DNA from: Bacteroidales bacterium | Lineage (GTDB): Bacteria > Bacteroidota > Bacteroidia > Bacteroidales > VadinHA17 | Length of the DNA stretch: 49,821 bases | Assembly: GCA_021157415.1 (NCBI GenBank) | Contig: JAGGWN010000025.1 | Location: 1-49,821 of the forward strand | Direction of reading: 5' to 3' | Shown here: one piece after another, positions 8,862-16,987 of the stretch | Position numbering within the stretch: the stretch's first letter is position 1 | How the letters are laid out: every line of letters begins with the position of its first letter | Translations under genes and position numbers: made by a program | The notes under the pieces: model-generated | What the model was told of the DNA's origin: nothing | Seen by the model: the letters and a program-made list of their open reading frames with translations, nothing else | Database searches by the model: none

Positions 8862-9938
8862 ATGCGTTTGATAAAATCCGGAGTAAGACACTGGATCATT
8901 TTTATAAGTCTTTTCTCCATGACTTTTCCTGCCATCTCCTGTCGTTATACGATTCGTGATATTGGCTACAGTTCCTTGAACCTGGAAACATATCTGCTTT
9001 ACCTGGAGTCCGATACCGTACAATATGGGCAGGTAGTGAAAGCATTCATACATCTGGGAGAAGTTTACTCTGCCGATGCCAACATACGTTACCGTCTGAC
9101 CCATACACCCGGACAAGCGCCGGAAATACAGATTCGAAACAGCCGCGGCATGATCCTGGAAAAACAGATGATACAAACACCGGAGGATGTCCGGGTGTTT
9201 TACAAACGGACCCTCTTTTCCCCTTTGCAGCAGATCCTTTCGCAACAGGTCGGCAATGTCTTTGCATTTATGGTTTGTTATTATGAGAAAGACAACAGGC
9301 AGATCAATGCACGCGTAGAAAGAACCCTTGAACAGTTCCGGAAAATAGCTCCTACGCTGGATAAGAAAGTATCTGAGGAAATAATGAAAATTCTGATCCC
9401 GGCCGGGAAACGGCAGGAAGAAGATCTCATCTTTAAGGCCATGGAACTGGATCCTGAAAACCCGGCACCTGTCATCATGATCCTGTACGGGCGGGGACGA
9501 CTGGTGGGAGACCCTCTGGTAGGAGAGGAGATCACGGTGGATCACCTCCTCAAACAATTGGTGATGCTGGGTACCGATTGTGAGTGCGGCATCGATCTCA
9601 GCCCACTGTTGAAACGAGCCATTCCTCTTTATTGGGATAATATAATGCGACAAGAGGTGACGGATATGCTGGGTTTCGATGTGGAGAATCCCATGACCAC
9701 CACTGAAATGGAAAGGATTCTCTCTAAAGAACCGCTGGAAACCGGCACCGCTGATCCTTCTTTTGCCCCACAGGTGATAAATCTGGACCAGAAGCTGGGC
9801 ACCATAGCAAATCAGCAGGAGGAACCCGTTACGGGGGATGGCATGAGTAAAACTTTACGTTATTCCCTGCTGTCCGGTGCCCTGCTATTCCTGCTTATCA
9901 TGGCCGGCGTGGTTATTATTCTGAAGCAAAAGCATTAA
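8862..9938 (+). CDS. Lipoprotein with CxC motif and C-terminal membrane anchor, unknown function
   Basis: The start at 8862 is preferred over an in-frame ATG at 8817 because it puts the hydrophobic signal at the N-terminus. The 358-residue product then has a lipobox-like 'AISC' with Cys27. The mature part opens with 'RDIGYSSLNLETYLLYL', is mostly helical, and holds 'TDCECGIDL', a CxC pair that could bind a metal or form a disulfide. A single hydrophobic helix near the C-terminus ('LLSGALLFLLIMAGVVIIL') is followed by 'KQKH', which would tail-anchor it in the inner membrane with the bulk in the periplasm. It closes the left-hand cluster. No family is recognised with certainty. Confidence 0.7.
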   Translation: MRLIKSGVRHWIIFISLFSMTFPAISCRYTIRDIGYSSLNLETYLLYLESDTVQYGQVVKAFIHLGEVYSADANIRYRLTHTPGQAPEIQIRNSRGMILEKQMIQTPEDVRVFYKRTLFSPLQQILSQQVGNVFAFMVCYYEKDNRQINARVERTLEQFRKIAPTLDKKVSEEIMKILIPAGKRQEEDLIFKAMELDPENPAPVIMILYGRGRLVGDPLVGEEITVDHLLKQLVMLGTDCECGIDLSPLLKRAIPLYWDNIMRQEVTDMLGFDVENPMTTTEMERILSKEPLETGTADPSFAPQVINLDQKLGTIANQQEEPVTGDGMSKTLRYSLLSGALLFLLIMAGVVIILKQKH

Positions 9939-10002
9939 TGCCACCTTGCCATTATCTCTGTTCCATGTAACCTAAGCCTATACGATCATCAGGGACACGG
10001 AC

Positions 10003-12174
10003 TTACAGCCAAAAACTATAGGTCAGTTTGAAAATCAATTGGTTGGACTCGTAAGCAAAGCGATCTTCTATATTTTTCGCCACATTGTGGTTATAAACGA
10101 TGAAAAGATCACCTTTGGGAGCAAAGGTCCAGCGAAAACGGGTATTAGCTCCGATGGATCCGCTAATATTATCATATTGTAAATAGGAACTGAGCTGCAT
10201 ATCCGAAGAAAAGTTCAGTTGTAGTCTTCCGCCGAAGAGACTCTGGTCAAAATCCCCGTAAGGCAGTGAGGCGATATTTCTTTCATAATTCAGTTCGATG
10301 ATCATCCACCGGAAAGGCCGCAGGAATATCTGTAGCTCGATCTGATCGAGCCAACCTCCGTAAAAACCTCCGAACCACCAGGTAGCCTGTCCGTTTACCG
10401 GCCGTTTGGTAGCCGTCTGCAATTCAAGACGGGAGCGGACCCAGTTATATCCGCCTTCCGGAATGATCACACCGGGAGATATTTCAAAAGGCTCTTTCAG
10501 ATACTCACCGGCCGGCTTAATGTTAAACTCAAAACGGTCCCCGCTCTCCAGCCGGAAATGGAAAGGGGCGGTAAATACGGTATAACTCTCCCAGTGATTG
10601 CCGATATCGGTTACAAGGTAATAATAGGATTCGAAGAAAAACTGACGGATAAACTTAATCTTCTCAGGCCGTGGCATGTAATCTACCGAGAGGGAATACA
10701 TTTTTACCCCCCGGCGTGGCACAAAACCCAGGGAAGGATTAAACTGCCCACCAATATATTTATAGGAAGCAAAGATATCCCATTTATCATTGGGGAAATC
10801 AAAGGATACCCCATAAGCCGAACGGTCGCCGGTCAGGTCCTGTCGCCAATTATATAGTCCCCACACGCCTGCTTTAAGGTTCTTATCACCCTTAAAATGG
10901 CTTGTCTGATAAGTAAAATCCACACCGGCCATAGCGCTGCCGCTGCGTCCTGCCGGATCGCCCAGGGTAGAAATAAGACCAACGGTTGACTCTTTGAATA
11001 TGTTTTGCTTAACCCTGACCACCCCCATGTTGGTGGGAGAGAGGGTCGTATCCAGTTTGCCCGTATGGGTTACCAGCGCCCCGAAATTGGTTTTATTTAC
11101 TTTTCCGTTGATCTTGCCTCCGGCAACCAAAGGGACTTCCCTGCCCTGGTACAAACCAATACGCCGGCTGTTAAAAGGCAGGAGGTTACGGGAAGATAAT
11201 CCCAATCCGAAAGAATAGATATCGGCTCCTTCCAGAAAAAATTGACGTTTTTCAGGAAAAAAGAGAGAAAAACGGGTCAGGTTGGTACGCCGTGTATCCA
11301 CTTCTGTCTCTGCAAAATCGGTATTCATCGTCAACTGGCCCGTGATTTCCGGCGTTATACGCTGAATTACGTCCAGGCTCGGTTTCAGAGTATATCCTGC
11401 CTCTTCTCCTGCCGACCGGGACATATCGCCCACCACCGACGGCTTGATGGTCATCCCCAACCCCAGGTTAAAACGGGGCAGATCATCCAACAAACCCGCC
11501 ACATACACCTGTGCTACACTATAATCCAGTTTTGCACCGCTCCAGCGATCGGTTTCCTGTAACCGTTGTATCCTTCTTTCTATATTGAAACCCCATGTTT
11601 TCAAGTCTTTTCCGAAGGTCATCGAACGAACAGGGATACGTATCTCCACAGACCAGTAATTTTTCCCCCGGAAGGTTTTGGCATCCCATATCCCGTCCCA
11701 GTTCTGGTCTTCATCCTCCCCATGACGCTCAGACAAAGCATCATAACGCGCTCCGCCGGGATTTACCGCAAAAATATAACCGGTTCGTCCATCCTGGTAA
11801 GTATCAAAAACAAATTTTATATAATCTTCTCCCCGTAGATAAGAATCCCTGGCTTTGGAGTAACTGACGATTTTGTCAGGTTGATTGTCGTAGCAAATAA
11901 TACCTAGAAAAATCTCCTTGTCATCAGCCATTACTCTTACCACCGTGGGAAAAGTCGGGGTAGCCCCTTCTGCCGGCTCAACCATGATCAGATTGGGAAT
12001 AGAATCTATTTCTCTCCAGCAGGCCTCATCCACCCTTCCGTCGAAATGAAAACCTCCAGTATATTTTCCTGTTTTCAAAAGGGGCTTGGCCATCGTTTCC
12101 TGCGAAAGAACTACAAAACGGCCAGAACCAACCAAAATGATAGTAACCAGAATAAAAACCAGCTTTTGTTTCAT
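10003..12174 (-). CDS. DUF5916 family outer-membrane protein with N-terminal CBM9-like domain
   Basis: The start at 12174 is chosen because the sequence from there ('MKQKLVFILVTIILVGSG') is a proper signal peptide; an ATG at 12213 would add 13 residues in front. The product is 723 residues. Residues about 30-200 resemble the carbohydrate-binding family 9-like domain ('FDGRVDEACWREID', 'FDTYQDGRTGYIFAVNPGG'). The remainder is a long beta-barrel of the DUF5916 type with repeated aromatic strands and a final 'KLTYSFWL', a classic barrel C-terminus. These proteins are widespread in Bacteroidota and are often annotated as hydrolases, though no catalytic role is established here. It is divergent from the esterase gene at 12364, with which it may share regulation. 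Confidence 0.85.
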   Translation of the reverse strand: MKQKLVFILVTIILVGSGRFVVLSQETMAKPLLKTGKYTGGFHFDGRVDEACWREIDSIPNLIMVEPAEGATPTFPTVVRVMADDKEIFLGIICYDNQPDKIVSYSKARDSYLRGEDYIKFVFDTYQDGRTGYIFAVNPGGARYDALSERHGEDEDQNWDGIWDAKTFRGKNYWSVEIRIPVRSMTFGKDLKTWGFNIERRIQRLQETDRWSGAKLDYSVAQVYVAGLLDDLPRFNLGLGMTIKPSVVGDMSRSAGEEAGYTLKPSLDVIQRITPEITGQLTMNTDFAETEVDTRRTNLTRFSLFFPEKRQFFLEGADIYSFGLGLSSRNLLPFNSRRIGLYQGREVPLVAGGKINGKVNKTNFGALVTHTGKLDTTLSPTNMGVVRVKQNIFKESTVGLISTLGDPAGRSGSAMAGVDFTYQTSHFKGDKNLKAGVWGLYNWRQDLTGDRSAYGVSFDFPNDKWDIFASYKYIGGQFNPSLGFVPRRGVKMYSLSVDYMPRPEKIKFIRQFFFESYYYLVTDIGNHWESYTVFTAPFHFRLESGDRFEFNIKPAGEYLKEPFEISPGVIIPEGGYNWVRSRLELQTATKRPVNGQATWWFGGFYGGWLDQIELQIFLRPFRWMIIELNYERNIASLPYGDFDQSLFGGRLQLNFSSDMQLSSYLQYDNISGSIGANTRFRWTFAPKGDLFIVYNHNVAKNIEDRFAYESNQLIFKLTYSFWL

Positions 12175-12246
12175 GATCCTCAATTTTTCAGTTTTCAAAA
12201 GTAAAATTTTCATCCAAAGAAGAAAAAAGAATGCACGGTTTCTTCT

Positions 12247-12271
12247 AAATCTTAAGCATACTTAAGGATTT
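12247..12271. repeat. Inverted repeat in the divergent spacer between the DUF5916 and esterase genes
   Basis: AAATCTTAAG and CTTAAGGATTT can pair over 10 positions with one bulged G around a CATA loop. It has no T-tract on either side that would make it a good terminator. Its place in a divergent promoter region fits an operator or a 5' leader hairpin, but this is only inference. Confidence 0.35.
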
Positions 12272-12363
12272 AAGGATTTTTTATTATTTTTATTGCAATG
12301 ACAGACAGAAATCGCACGAATACTGCGGTGGGTGAGAGAATTTTAAATAGTAACCCTGGTATT

Positions 12364-13650
12364 ATGAAAAGAAAATCATGGATTTTCATATTTATTGTTA
12401 TAATTTTTTTGTTGGGGGGAAGGATTGTGCCTGCACAGAAGGTAAACTTCGATGAATCCAAAGTGCCTGCATATGAACTACCCGATCCGCTGATTCTGGA
12501 GAACGGGGAGAAGGTGACAACACCCGGACAATGGTGGCAGCAAAGAAGACCGGAACTGCTGAGGTTGTTTGAAGAAGATATATACGGCAAAGTGCCCGGT
12601 CATCTGCAGCACATGTCCTTCAGGGTACGTTCCGTCAACCGGCAAGCCCTGGAAGGCCAAGCCACACGGAAACAGGTAACGATACTGTTCACTGGGGACG
12701 ACAACGGACCCATGATGGACTTGCTGATCTACATCCCCAACAAGGTGGAGAAACCCTGTCCGGCTTTTCTGGGACTCAATTTTTATGGCAACCAGAGCAT
12801 CAGTAAGGACACGGGTATTTTTGTCACCCGGTCGTGGGTGAGGAACAACGAAGCATACGGTATCACGGAGAACAAAGCCACAGAAATATCCAGGGGTGTA
12901 CGGGCTTCCCGCTGGCCCGTAAAAATGATACTGGAACAGGGCTATGCACTGGCAACAGCATACTATGGCGATATCGATCCGGATTATGATGACGGATTTC
13001 AAAACGGAGTGCAACCCTTGTTCTATAAGAAAGGACAACATAAACCTGCACCTGAGGAGTGGGGTTCGATAGCGGCCTGGGCCTGGGGACTCAGCAGAGC
13101 CCTGGACTATCTCGAAAAAGATGAGAATATTGATGCACATCGCGTAGCCGTCATGGGCCACTCACGCCTGGGAAAAACTGCGCTATGGGCAGCTGCCGAA
13201 GATCAACGTTTTGCACTGGCAATTTCAAATATGTCGGGTTGTGGAGGTGCAGCTCTTTCACGCAGACGATACGGAGAAACCGTGGAGAGGATCAATACTT
13301 CTTTCCCGCATTGGTTTTGCACTAATTTCAAAAAATACAACGATCATGAAGATTCCCTTCCGGTTGACCAACATGAATTGATTGCTCTCATAGCACCGCG
13401 ACCCGTTTATATCACGGCGGCCATAGAAGATCGATGGGCTGACCCGAAAGGCATGTTCCTGGCAGCCAAATATGCAACACCTGTTTACAGACTCCTGGGA
13501 AAAACCGGACTGCCGGATCATGCAGCAATGATCCCGGGACACCCGGTCATGGGAACGATCGGCTTTCACTTACGCCCCGGCAAGCATGACGTAATAGACT
13601 ATGACTGGCAGCAATTCCTGATCTTTGCCAATAAATTCCTGAAAAAATAA
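12364..13650 (+). CDS. CE15-like glucuronoyl esterase / acetylxylan-esterase-like alpha/beta hydrolase
   Basis: The chosen ATG (12364) gives a 428-residue protein starting with a signal peptide; an in-frame ATG at 12298 would add 22 polar residues. The nucleophile motif is G-H-S-R-L-G-K with Ser267, the GxSRxGK form typical of carbohydrate esterase family 15. Next come 'SGCGGAALSRRRYGET' and 'ERINTSFPHWFC', also characteristic of CE15. A likely catalytic His408 sits in 'PGKHDVIDYDW'. Family members cut the ester between lignin alcohols and 4-O-methyl-glucuronic acid on xylan, outside the inner membrane. Bacterial members often have broader activity. No polysaccharide-utilisation genes (SusC/D pair) are seen beside it. 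Confidence 0.82.
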   Translation: MKRKSWIFIFIVIIFLLGGRIVPAQKVNFDESKVPAYELPDPLILENGEKVTTPGQWWQQRRPELLRLFEEDIYGKVPGHLQHMSFRVRSVNRQALEGQATRKQVTILFTGDDNGPMMDLLIYIPNKVEKPCPAFLGLNFYGNQSISKDTGIFVTRSWVRNNEAYGITENKATEISRGVRASRWPVKMILEQGYALATAYYGDIDPDYDDGFQNGVQPLFYKKGQHKPAPEEWGSIAAWAWGLSRALDYLEKDENIDAHRVAVMGHSRLGKTALWAAAEDQRFALAISNMSGCGGAALSRRRYGETVERINTSFPHWFCTNFKKYNDHEDSLPVDQHELIALIAPRPVYITAAIEDRWADPKGMFLAAKYATPVYRLLGKTGLPDHAAMIPGHPVMGTIGFHLRPGKHDVIDYDWQQFLIFANKFLKK

Positions 13651-13702
13651 TACAAGCCGGTATTTTTTTCCCGGGAACAGGATAATTAAGCCTGTTTCAG
13701 GT

Positions 13703-13710
13703 TATCTTTG
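13703..13710 (+). promoter_or_regulatory. Perfect -7 box upstream of cinA
   Basis: TATCTTTG matches the Bacteroidota -7 consensus TAnnTTTG. I see no TTTG at the matching -33 position. If used, transcription would start near 13717 and leave a leader of about 180 bases before cinA. Confidence 0.35.
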
Positions 13711-13718
13711 TCCTCCAA

Positions 13719-13885
13719 ATGAACTACCCCCGGGCAGGCCCGTCTGTCCGGTGTCAGCCGGGCAGGCATGCTGTCGCTGAGGCCTCGGCCAAAGGTTACG
13801 CCGCCGGTGGACGCTTCAGCGCCTTTCTTTGCCAAAGGCTTCGAAAGGCACTGCGGGCACCCATATCGGAAGGCGAAAGCGGATT
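13719..13885 (+). other. G+C-rich leader segment before cinA, possibly a small dispersed element
   Basis: This stretch is visibly richer in G+C than both flanks and contains CGGGCAGG-type repeats (GGGCAGGC occurs twice, at about 13732 and 13768) and 'GCCAAAG' twice (about 13788 and 13831). An open frame of 65 codons runs through it from 13719 into cinA, but its Arg/Ala/Gly-rich composition does not look like a normal protein and I do not call it a gene. It may be a repeat element or a structured leader RNA. Confidence 0.35.
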
Positions 13886-13899
13886 AAAACATTTGGAAA

Positions 13900-15156
13900 A
13901 TGGAAATAAAAACTGAAATTATTACCATTGGCGATGAGATCCTTATCGGTCAGATCGTTGACACCAATTCTGCCTGGATGGCAGAGAAACTGAATAATGC
14001 GGGAATCTCCGTTTATCAGATCACTACCATAGCCGACAACAGAGAACATATCCTGAAAACAGTTCAAGCGGCACTGGACCGCGTGGACATTGTCCTGGTG
14101 ACAGGAGGTCTGGGACCTACCAGCGATGATATCACAAAGAAAACACTGGCTGAATTTTTTCATTCCAGCCTGGTTTTAAATGAAGAAGTACTGGAGTCGG
14201 TCCGGCAAAGGCTGGAGGAAAGAAATATTCAGTTAAATGACCTGATCAGAGGACAGGCTTTGGTTCCTGACAAATGCCAGGCTTTTGTCAATGAATGGGG
14301 AACCGCACCGGGGATGTGGTTCGAAACCAACGGCAAAGTTCTGGTTTCTATGCCGGGTGTGCCTGTTGAAATGAAAGGGATTATGGAAAAATATGTGATT
14401 CCTAACCTAAAGTTAAAGTATAAGTTACCTTCTATACAGCACAGAACATTACTTACTTATGGGACATTCGAGGCTCATCTGGCCGAACTGCTTGAAGACT
14501 TTGAAAAGGACCTTCCGTCCCATGTTAAGCTGGCTTATCTGCCCTCAGCCGGCAGAGTGCGACTTCGTCTTACAGCAAAGGGTGACACCCGCAAAAAGCT
14601 GACATCTTTACTGGATCGTTTGGAAAAGGAGATGATGGAACGGATCGGGGAATATGTGTACGGAAAAAACGGAGACACCCTGGAACAGATCGTTGGAGAA
14701 CTCCTTCGAAAAAGCGGAAAAACCCTTTCCACAGCAGAAAGTTGTACGGGAGGAATGGTATCCCATCTGATCACTACGGTGCCAGGAGCTTCGGATTATT
14801 ACAAAGGCTCTGTGATCTCCTATGCCAATGAGGTCAAGATCCGGGAGCTGGGTGTGTCTGAAAAAGATGTCATCACTTACGGCGCCGTGAGCCGGGAGGT
14901 GGTGGAACAAATGGCTGCCGGGGTTAGCACCAGGCTCAAAACGGATTATGCCATCGCTATTTCCGGCATTGCCGGCCCTACAGGTGGCACTCCTGAAAAA
15001 CCGGTGGGCACCGTCTGGATAGCCGTAAAATCCCCGGAAAAAACAGTGACCTCAAAATTTATTTTCGGCTTTACCCGCATGGAAAATATCACCCGGGCAG
15101 CCTTTACATCACTGAATATGTTAAGAAAAGTGTTGATGAATGAATCTTTTCATTAA
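13900..15156 (+). CDS. cinA: CinA-like protein, nicotinamide-nucleotide amidase
   Basis: This 418-residue protein has the two-domain CinA layout. The N-terminal molybdopterin-binding-like (COG1058) domain starts 'TIGDEILIGQIVDTNSAW' and contains 'VTGGLGPTSDDITKKTLA' near residues 66-85. The C-terminal CinA amidase domain (from about residue 255) carries 'LSTAESCTGGMVSHLIT', 'GSVISYANEVKI' and 'AISGIAGPTGGTPEKPVGTVW'. The C-terminal domain deamidates nicotinamide mononucleotide for NAD recycling; the N-terminal domain may act as an ADP-ribose pyrophosphatase. It is followed on the same strand by the ribosomal protein block, which has its own candidate promoter. Confidence 0.95.
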   Translation: MEIKTEIITIGDEILIGQIVDTNSAWMAEKLNNAGISVYQITTIADNREHILKTVQAALDRVDIVLVTGGLGPTSDDITKKTLAEFFHSSLVLNEEVLESVRQRLEERNIQLNDLIRGQALVPDKCQAFVNEWGTAPGMWFETNGKVLVSMPGVPVEMKGIMEKYVIPNLKLKYKLPSIQHRTLLTYGTFEAHLAELLEDFEKDLPSHVKLAYLPSAGRVRLRLTAKGDTRKKLTSLLDRLEKEMMERIGEYVYGKNGDTLEQIVGELLRKSGKTLSTAESCTGGMVSHLITTVPGASDYYKGSVISYANEVKIRELGVSEKDVITYGAVSREVVEQMAAGVSTRLKTDYAIAISGIAGPTGGTPEKPVGTVWIAVKSPEKTVTSKFIFGFTRMENITRAAFTSLNMLRKVLMNESFH

Positions 15157-15171
15157 AATCTTTCTCATTTA

Positions 15172-15203
15172 TTTGATTTTCTCAGGAAATTTACCGTATT
15201 TTG
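15172..15203 (+). promoter_or_regulatory. Candidate promoter of the rpmB-rpmG block
   Basis: TTTG at 15172-15175 is followed after 21 bases by TATTTTG at 15197-15203, a near match to the Bacteroidota consensus (one T short in the -7 box). It lies about 40 bases before rpmB. Confidence 0.4.
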
Positions 15204-15243
15204 CGCTCACTTTTAAAATGCATTAATTTCAACACCGAGAAAG

Positions 15244-15486
15244 ATGTCGAGAGTTTGTCAAATAACAGGAAAAAAGGTGGTTTCGGGAAATAATGTTTCC
15301 CACTCAAAACGCAGGACCAGAAGAAAATTCTATCCCAATCTTTTTGTTAAAAAATTCTACCTTGAAGAAGAAGACCGGTTTATCACCCTGAAGGTGTCTG
15401 CTGCCGGCCTGCGCACGATCAATAAAAAGGGACTGGGTCCTGCATTACGGGAAGCCAAAGAAAAAGGTTATATTGAAACGTATTAA
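15244..15486 (+). CDS. rpmB: 50S ribosomal protein L28
   Basis: This 80-residue basic protein begins '[20 protein letters not shown]', the typical L28 start with a conserved TGK and an asparagine-histidine turn. It continues with '[14 protein letters not shown]'. The length fits bacterial L28. It is a structural part of the large ribosomal subunit. It leads a compact block with rpmG (11 bases downstream) and a DUF4295 gene, an arrangement characteristic of Bacteroidota. Confidence 0.97.
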   Translation: MSRVCQITGKKVVSGNNVSHSKRRTRRKFYPNLFVKKFYLEEEDRFITLKVSAAGLRTINKKGLGPALREAKEKGYIETY

Positions 15487-15497
15487 TTGATAAGATC

Positions 15498-15680
15498 ATG
15501 GCTAAGAAAGGAAACAGAATACAGGTAATCCTGGAATGTACCGAACACAAAACAAGCGGTATGCCAGGAACATCCCGGTATATCACTACCAAGAACCGGA
15601 AAAATACTCCGGAAAGACTGGAACTGAGAAAGTATAATCCTATTTTGAAACGCTACACCCTACACCGGGAGATAAAATAA
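15498..15680 (+). CDS. rpmG: 50S ribosomal protein L33, zinc-free type
   Basis: This 60-residue protein reads '[18 protein letters not shown]', then '[20 protein letters not shown]', which is the L33 signature. Only one cysteine remains, so the zinc-ribbon CxxC pairs of the zinc-binding form are absent. This is the C-minus form, usual in Bacteroidota. It is co-transcribed with rpmB and the DUF4295 gene. Confidence 0.96.
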   Translation: MAKKGNRIQVILECTEHKTSGMPGTSRYITTKNRKNTPERLELRKYNPILKRYTLHREIK

Positions 15681-15687
15681 TAACATC

Positions 15688-15843
15688 ATGGCAAAAAAAG
15701 TTGTTGCAACACTGAAAACAGGAGAAGGTCGCTCTTATACCAAAGCCATACGCTTTGTAAAATCTCCAAAAACAGGCGCCTATACCTTTCGCGAAGAAAT
15801 CATTAACAAAGAACACGTGAAAGATTTCTTCTCCAAAAAATAA
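15688..15843 (+). CDS. DUF4295 family small protein
   Basis: This 51-residue basic protein starts 'MAKKVVATLKTGEGRSYTK' and ends 'KDFFSKK'. This matches DUF4295, a Bacteroidota-restricted family that sits right after rpmG. Its place and charge suggest an accessory ribosomal or ribosome-associated protein, but no role is established. It starts 7 bases after the rpmG stop and is followed by a good terminator, so it ends the transcription unit. Confidence 0.9.
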   Translation: MAKKVVATLKTGEGRSYTKAIRFVKSPKTGAYTFREEIINKEHVKDFFSKK

Positions 15844-15863
15844 AGACATTGTACTCTTTCATG

Positions 15864-15895
15864 AAAAGCTTCCTTCCCAAAAGGAAGCTTTTTTT
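15864..15895 (+). terminator. Rho-independent terminator after the DUF4295 gene
   Basis: A 10-base stem AAGCTTCCTT / AAGGAAGCTT (15866-15875 with 15881-15890) around a 5-base loop is followed by a T-run to 15895. It ends the rpmB-rpmG-DUF4295 unit 20 bases after the last stop codon. Confidence 0.9.
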
Positions 15896-15921
15896 ATGTC
15901 GCCTTAACCTTTTTTATGCCG

Positions 15922-15941
15922 AGATGCACGGTCGTGCGTCT
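15922..15941. repeat. Short near-perfect palindrome between the DUF4295 gene and ftsY
   Basis: AGATGCACG and CGTGCGTCT form a 9-base stem (one G:U pair) around GT. It has the look of short dispersed palindromes built on 'GACGCACGG'. It precedes a TATCTTCG box at 15953-15960 that may be the ftsY -7 element. Confidence 0.45.
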
Positions 15942-15982
15942 ATACAAATTATTATCTTCGCAGAATAAATACAGGATCAAAC

Positions 15983-16978
15983 ATGGGATTGTTTTCAAAA
16001 AAGAAAGAGAAAGCGGAGACACGCACTCCCGGGGCAGAAAAGTCTGTACCCAAAAGTCTGGACCAAGGTCTTGAAAAGACCAAAGAAAGCGTTTTAAAGA
16101 AACTTTCCAGGGCGGTTGCCGGCAAATCCAGAGTAGATGACGAAGTATTGGATAACTTGGAAGAAATTCTTATTACTTCCGATGTGGGGGTAGATACCAC
16201 CCTTCAGATTATTGAACGGATCGAAAAACGGGTATTCCGTGATAAATATCTCGGCACGGACGAGTTGAACCGTATCTTACGCGAAGAAATCGCCGCCTTG
16301 CTCGCCGAGCAACCGGCAGCCGAAGGCACGGGCTTCAGCCTTGAAGGATTGCCTCGCCCATATGTAATCATGGCTGTCGGAGTGAACGGGGTGGGGAAGA
16401 CCACCACCATCGCCAAACTCGCTTATCATTATAAGAAAAATGGGTATCAGGTAGTTCTTGGCGCTGCTGACACTTTCCGTGCTGCCGCCATAGATCAACT
16501 CCAGGTATGGGCTGACAGGGTGGATGTGCCTTTGGTAAAACAACAGATGGGTGCCGACCCTGCCTCCGTGGTATTCGACACCCTGCAGGCCGCCAAAGCC
16601 CGCCATACGGATGTAGTAATCATAGACACTGCCGGCCGCCTGCACAACAAGGTAAACCTGATGAATGAACTGGGGAAAATCAAACGGGTTATGCAGAAAG
16701 TAATCCCCGAAGCACCGCATGAAATATTGCTGGTCCTGGATGGTTCTACCGGCCAGAATGCCTTTGAACAGGCCCGGCAGTTTACCGAAGTGACACAGGT
16801 GAATGCTATTACCGTCACCAAACTGGACGGAACCGCCAAAGGAGGAGTCGTCATTGGCGTGTCGGGACAGTTTCACATACCGGTTAAATACATCGGCATC
16901 GGCGAAGGAATGGAGGACCTCAGGCCTTTCGACAAAGATGAATTTGTAGCCTCTCTTTTCCCTTCCAACCAAACCTGA
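15983..16978 (+). CDS. ftsY: Signal recognition particle receptor FtsY
   Basis: This 331-residue SRP GTPase has a short charged N-terminal region with many Lys/Glu. A helical N domain follows at about residues 30-110, then the G domain with GVNGVGKTTT (G1, about 133-142), 'DTFRAAAIDQLQ', 'DTAGR' and 'TKLDGTAKGG'. 'GIGEGMEDLRPF' at the C-terminus is a family hallmark. It receives SRP-bound ribosomes at the inner membrane for co-translational insertion. The next gene, rimO, begins 9 bases after its stop, giving the ftsY-rimO pair known from Bacteroidota. Confidence 0.97.
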   Translation: MGLFSKKKEKAETRTPGAEKSVPKSLDQGLEKTKESVLKKLSRAVAGKSRVDDEVLDNLEEILITSDVGVDTTLQIIERIEKRVFRDKYLGTDELNRILREEIAALLAEQPAAEGTGFSLEGLPRPYVIMAVGVNGVGKTTTIAKLAYHYKKNGYQVVLGAADTFRAAAIDQLQVWADRVDVPLVKQQMGADPASVVFDTLQAAKARHTDVVIIDTAGRLHNKVNLMNELGKIKRVMQKVIPEAPHEILLVLDGSTGQNAFEQARQFTEVTQVNAITVTKLDGTAKGGVVIGVSGQFHIPVKYIGIGEGMEDLRPFDKDEFVASLFPSNQT

Positions 16979-16987
16979 TAACTCCAC

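Noticed and set aside
13719-13916. 65-codon open frame overlapping the cinA start
   Set aside because: Its composition (Arg, Ala, Gly rich) reflects the G+C-rich segment, it overlaps cinA in another frame, and no family is recognisable.
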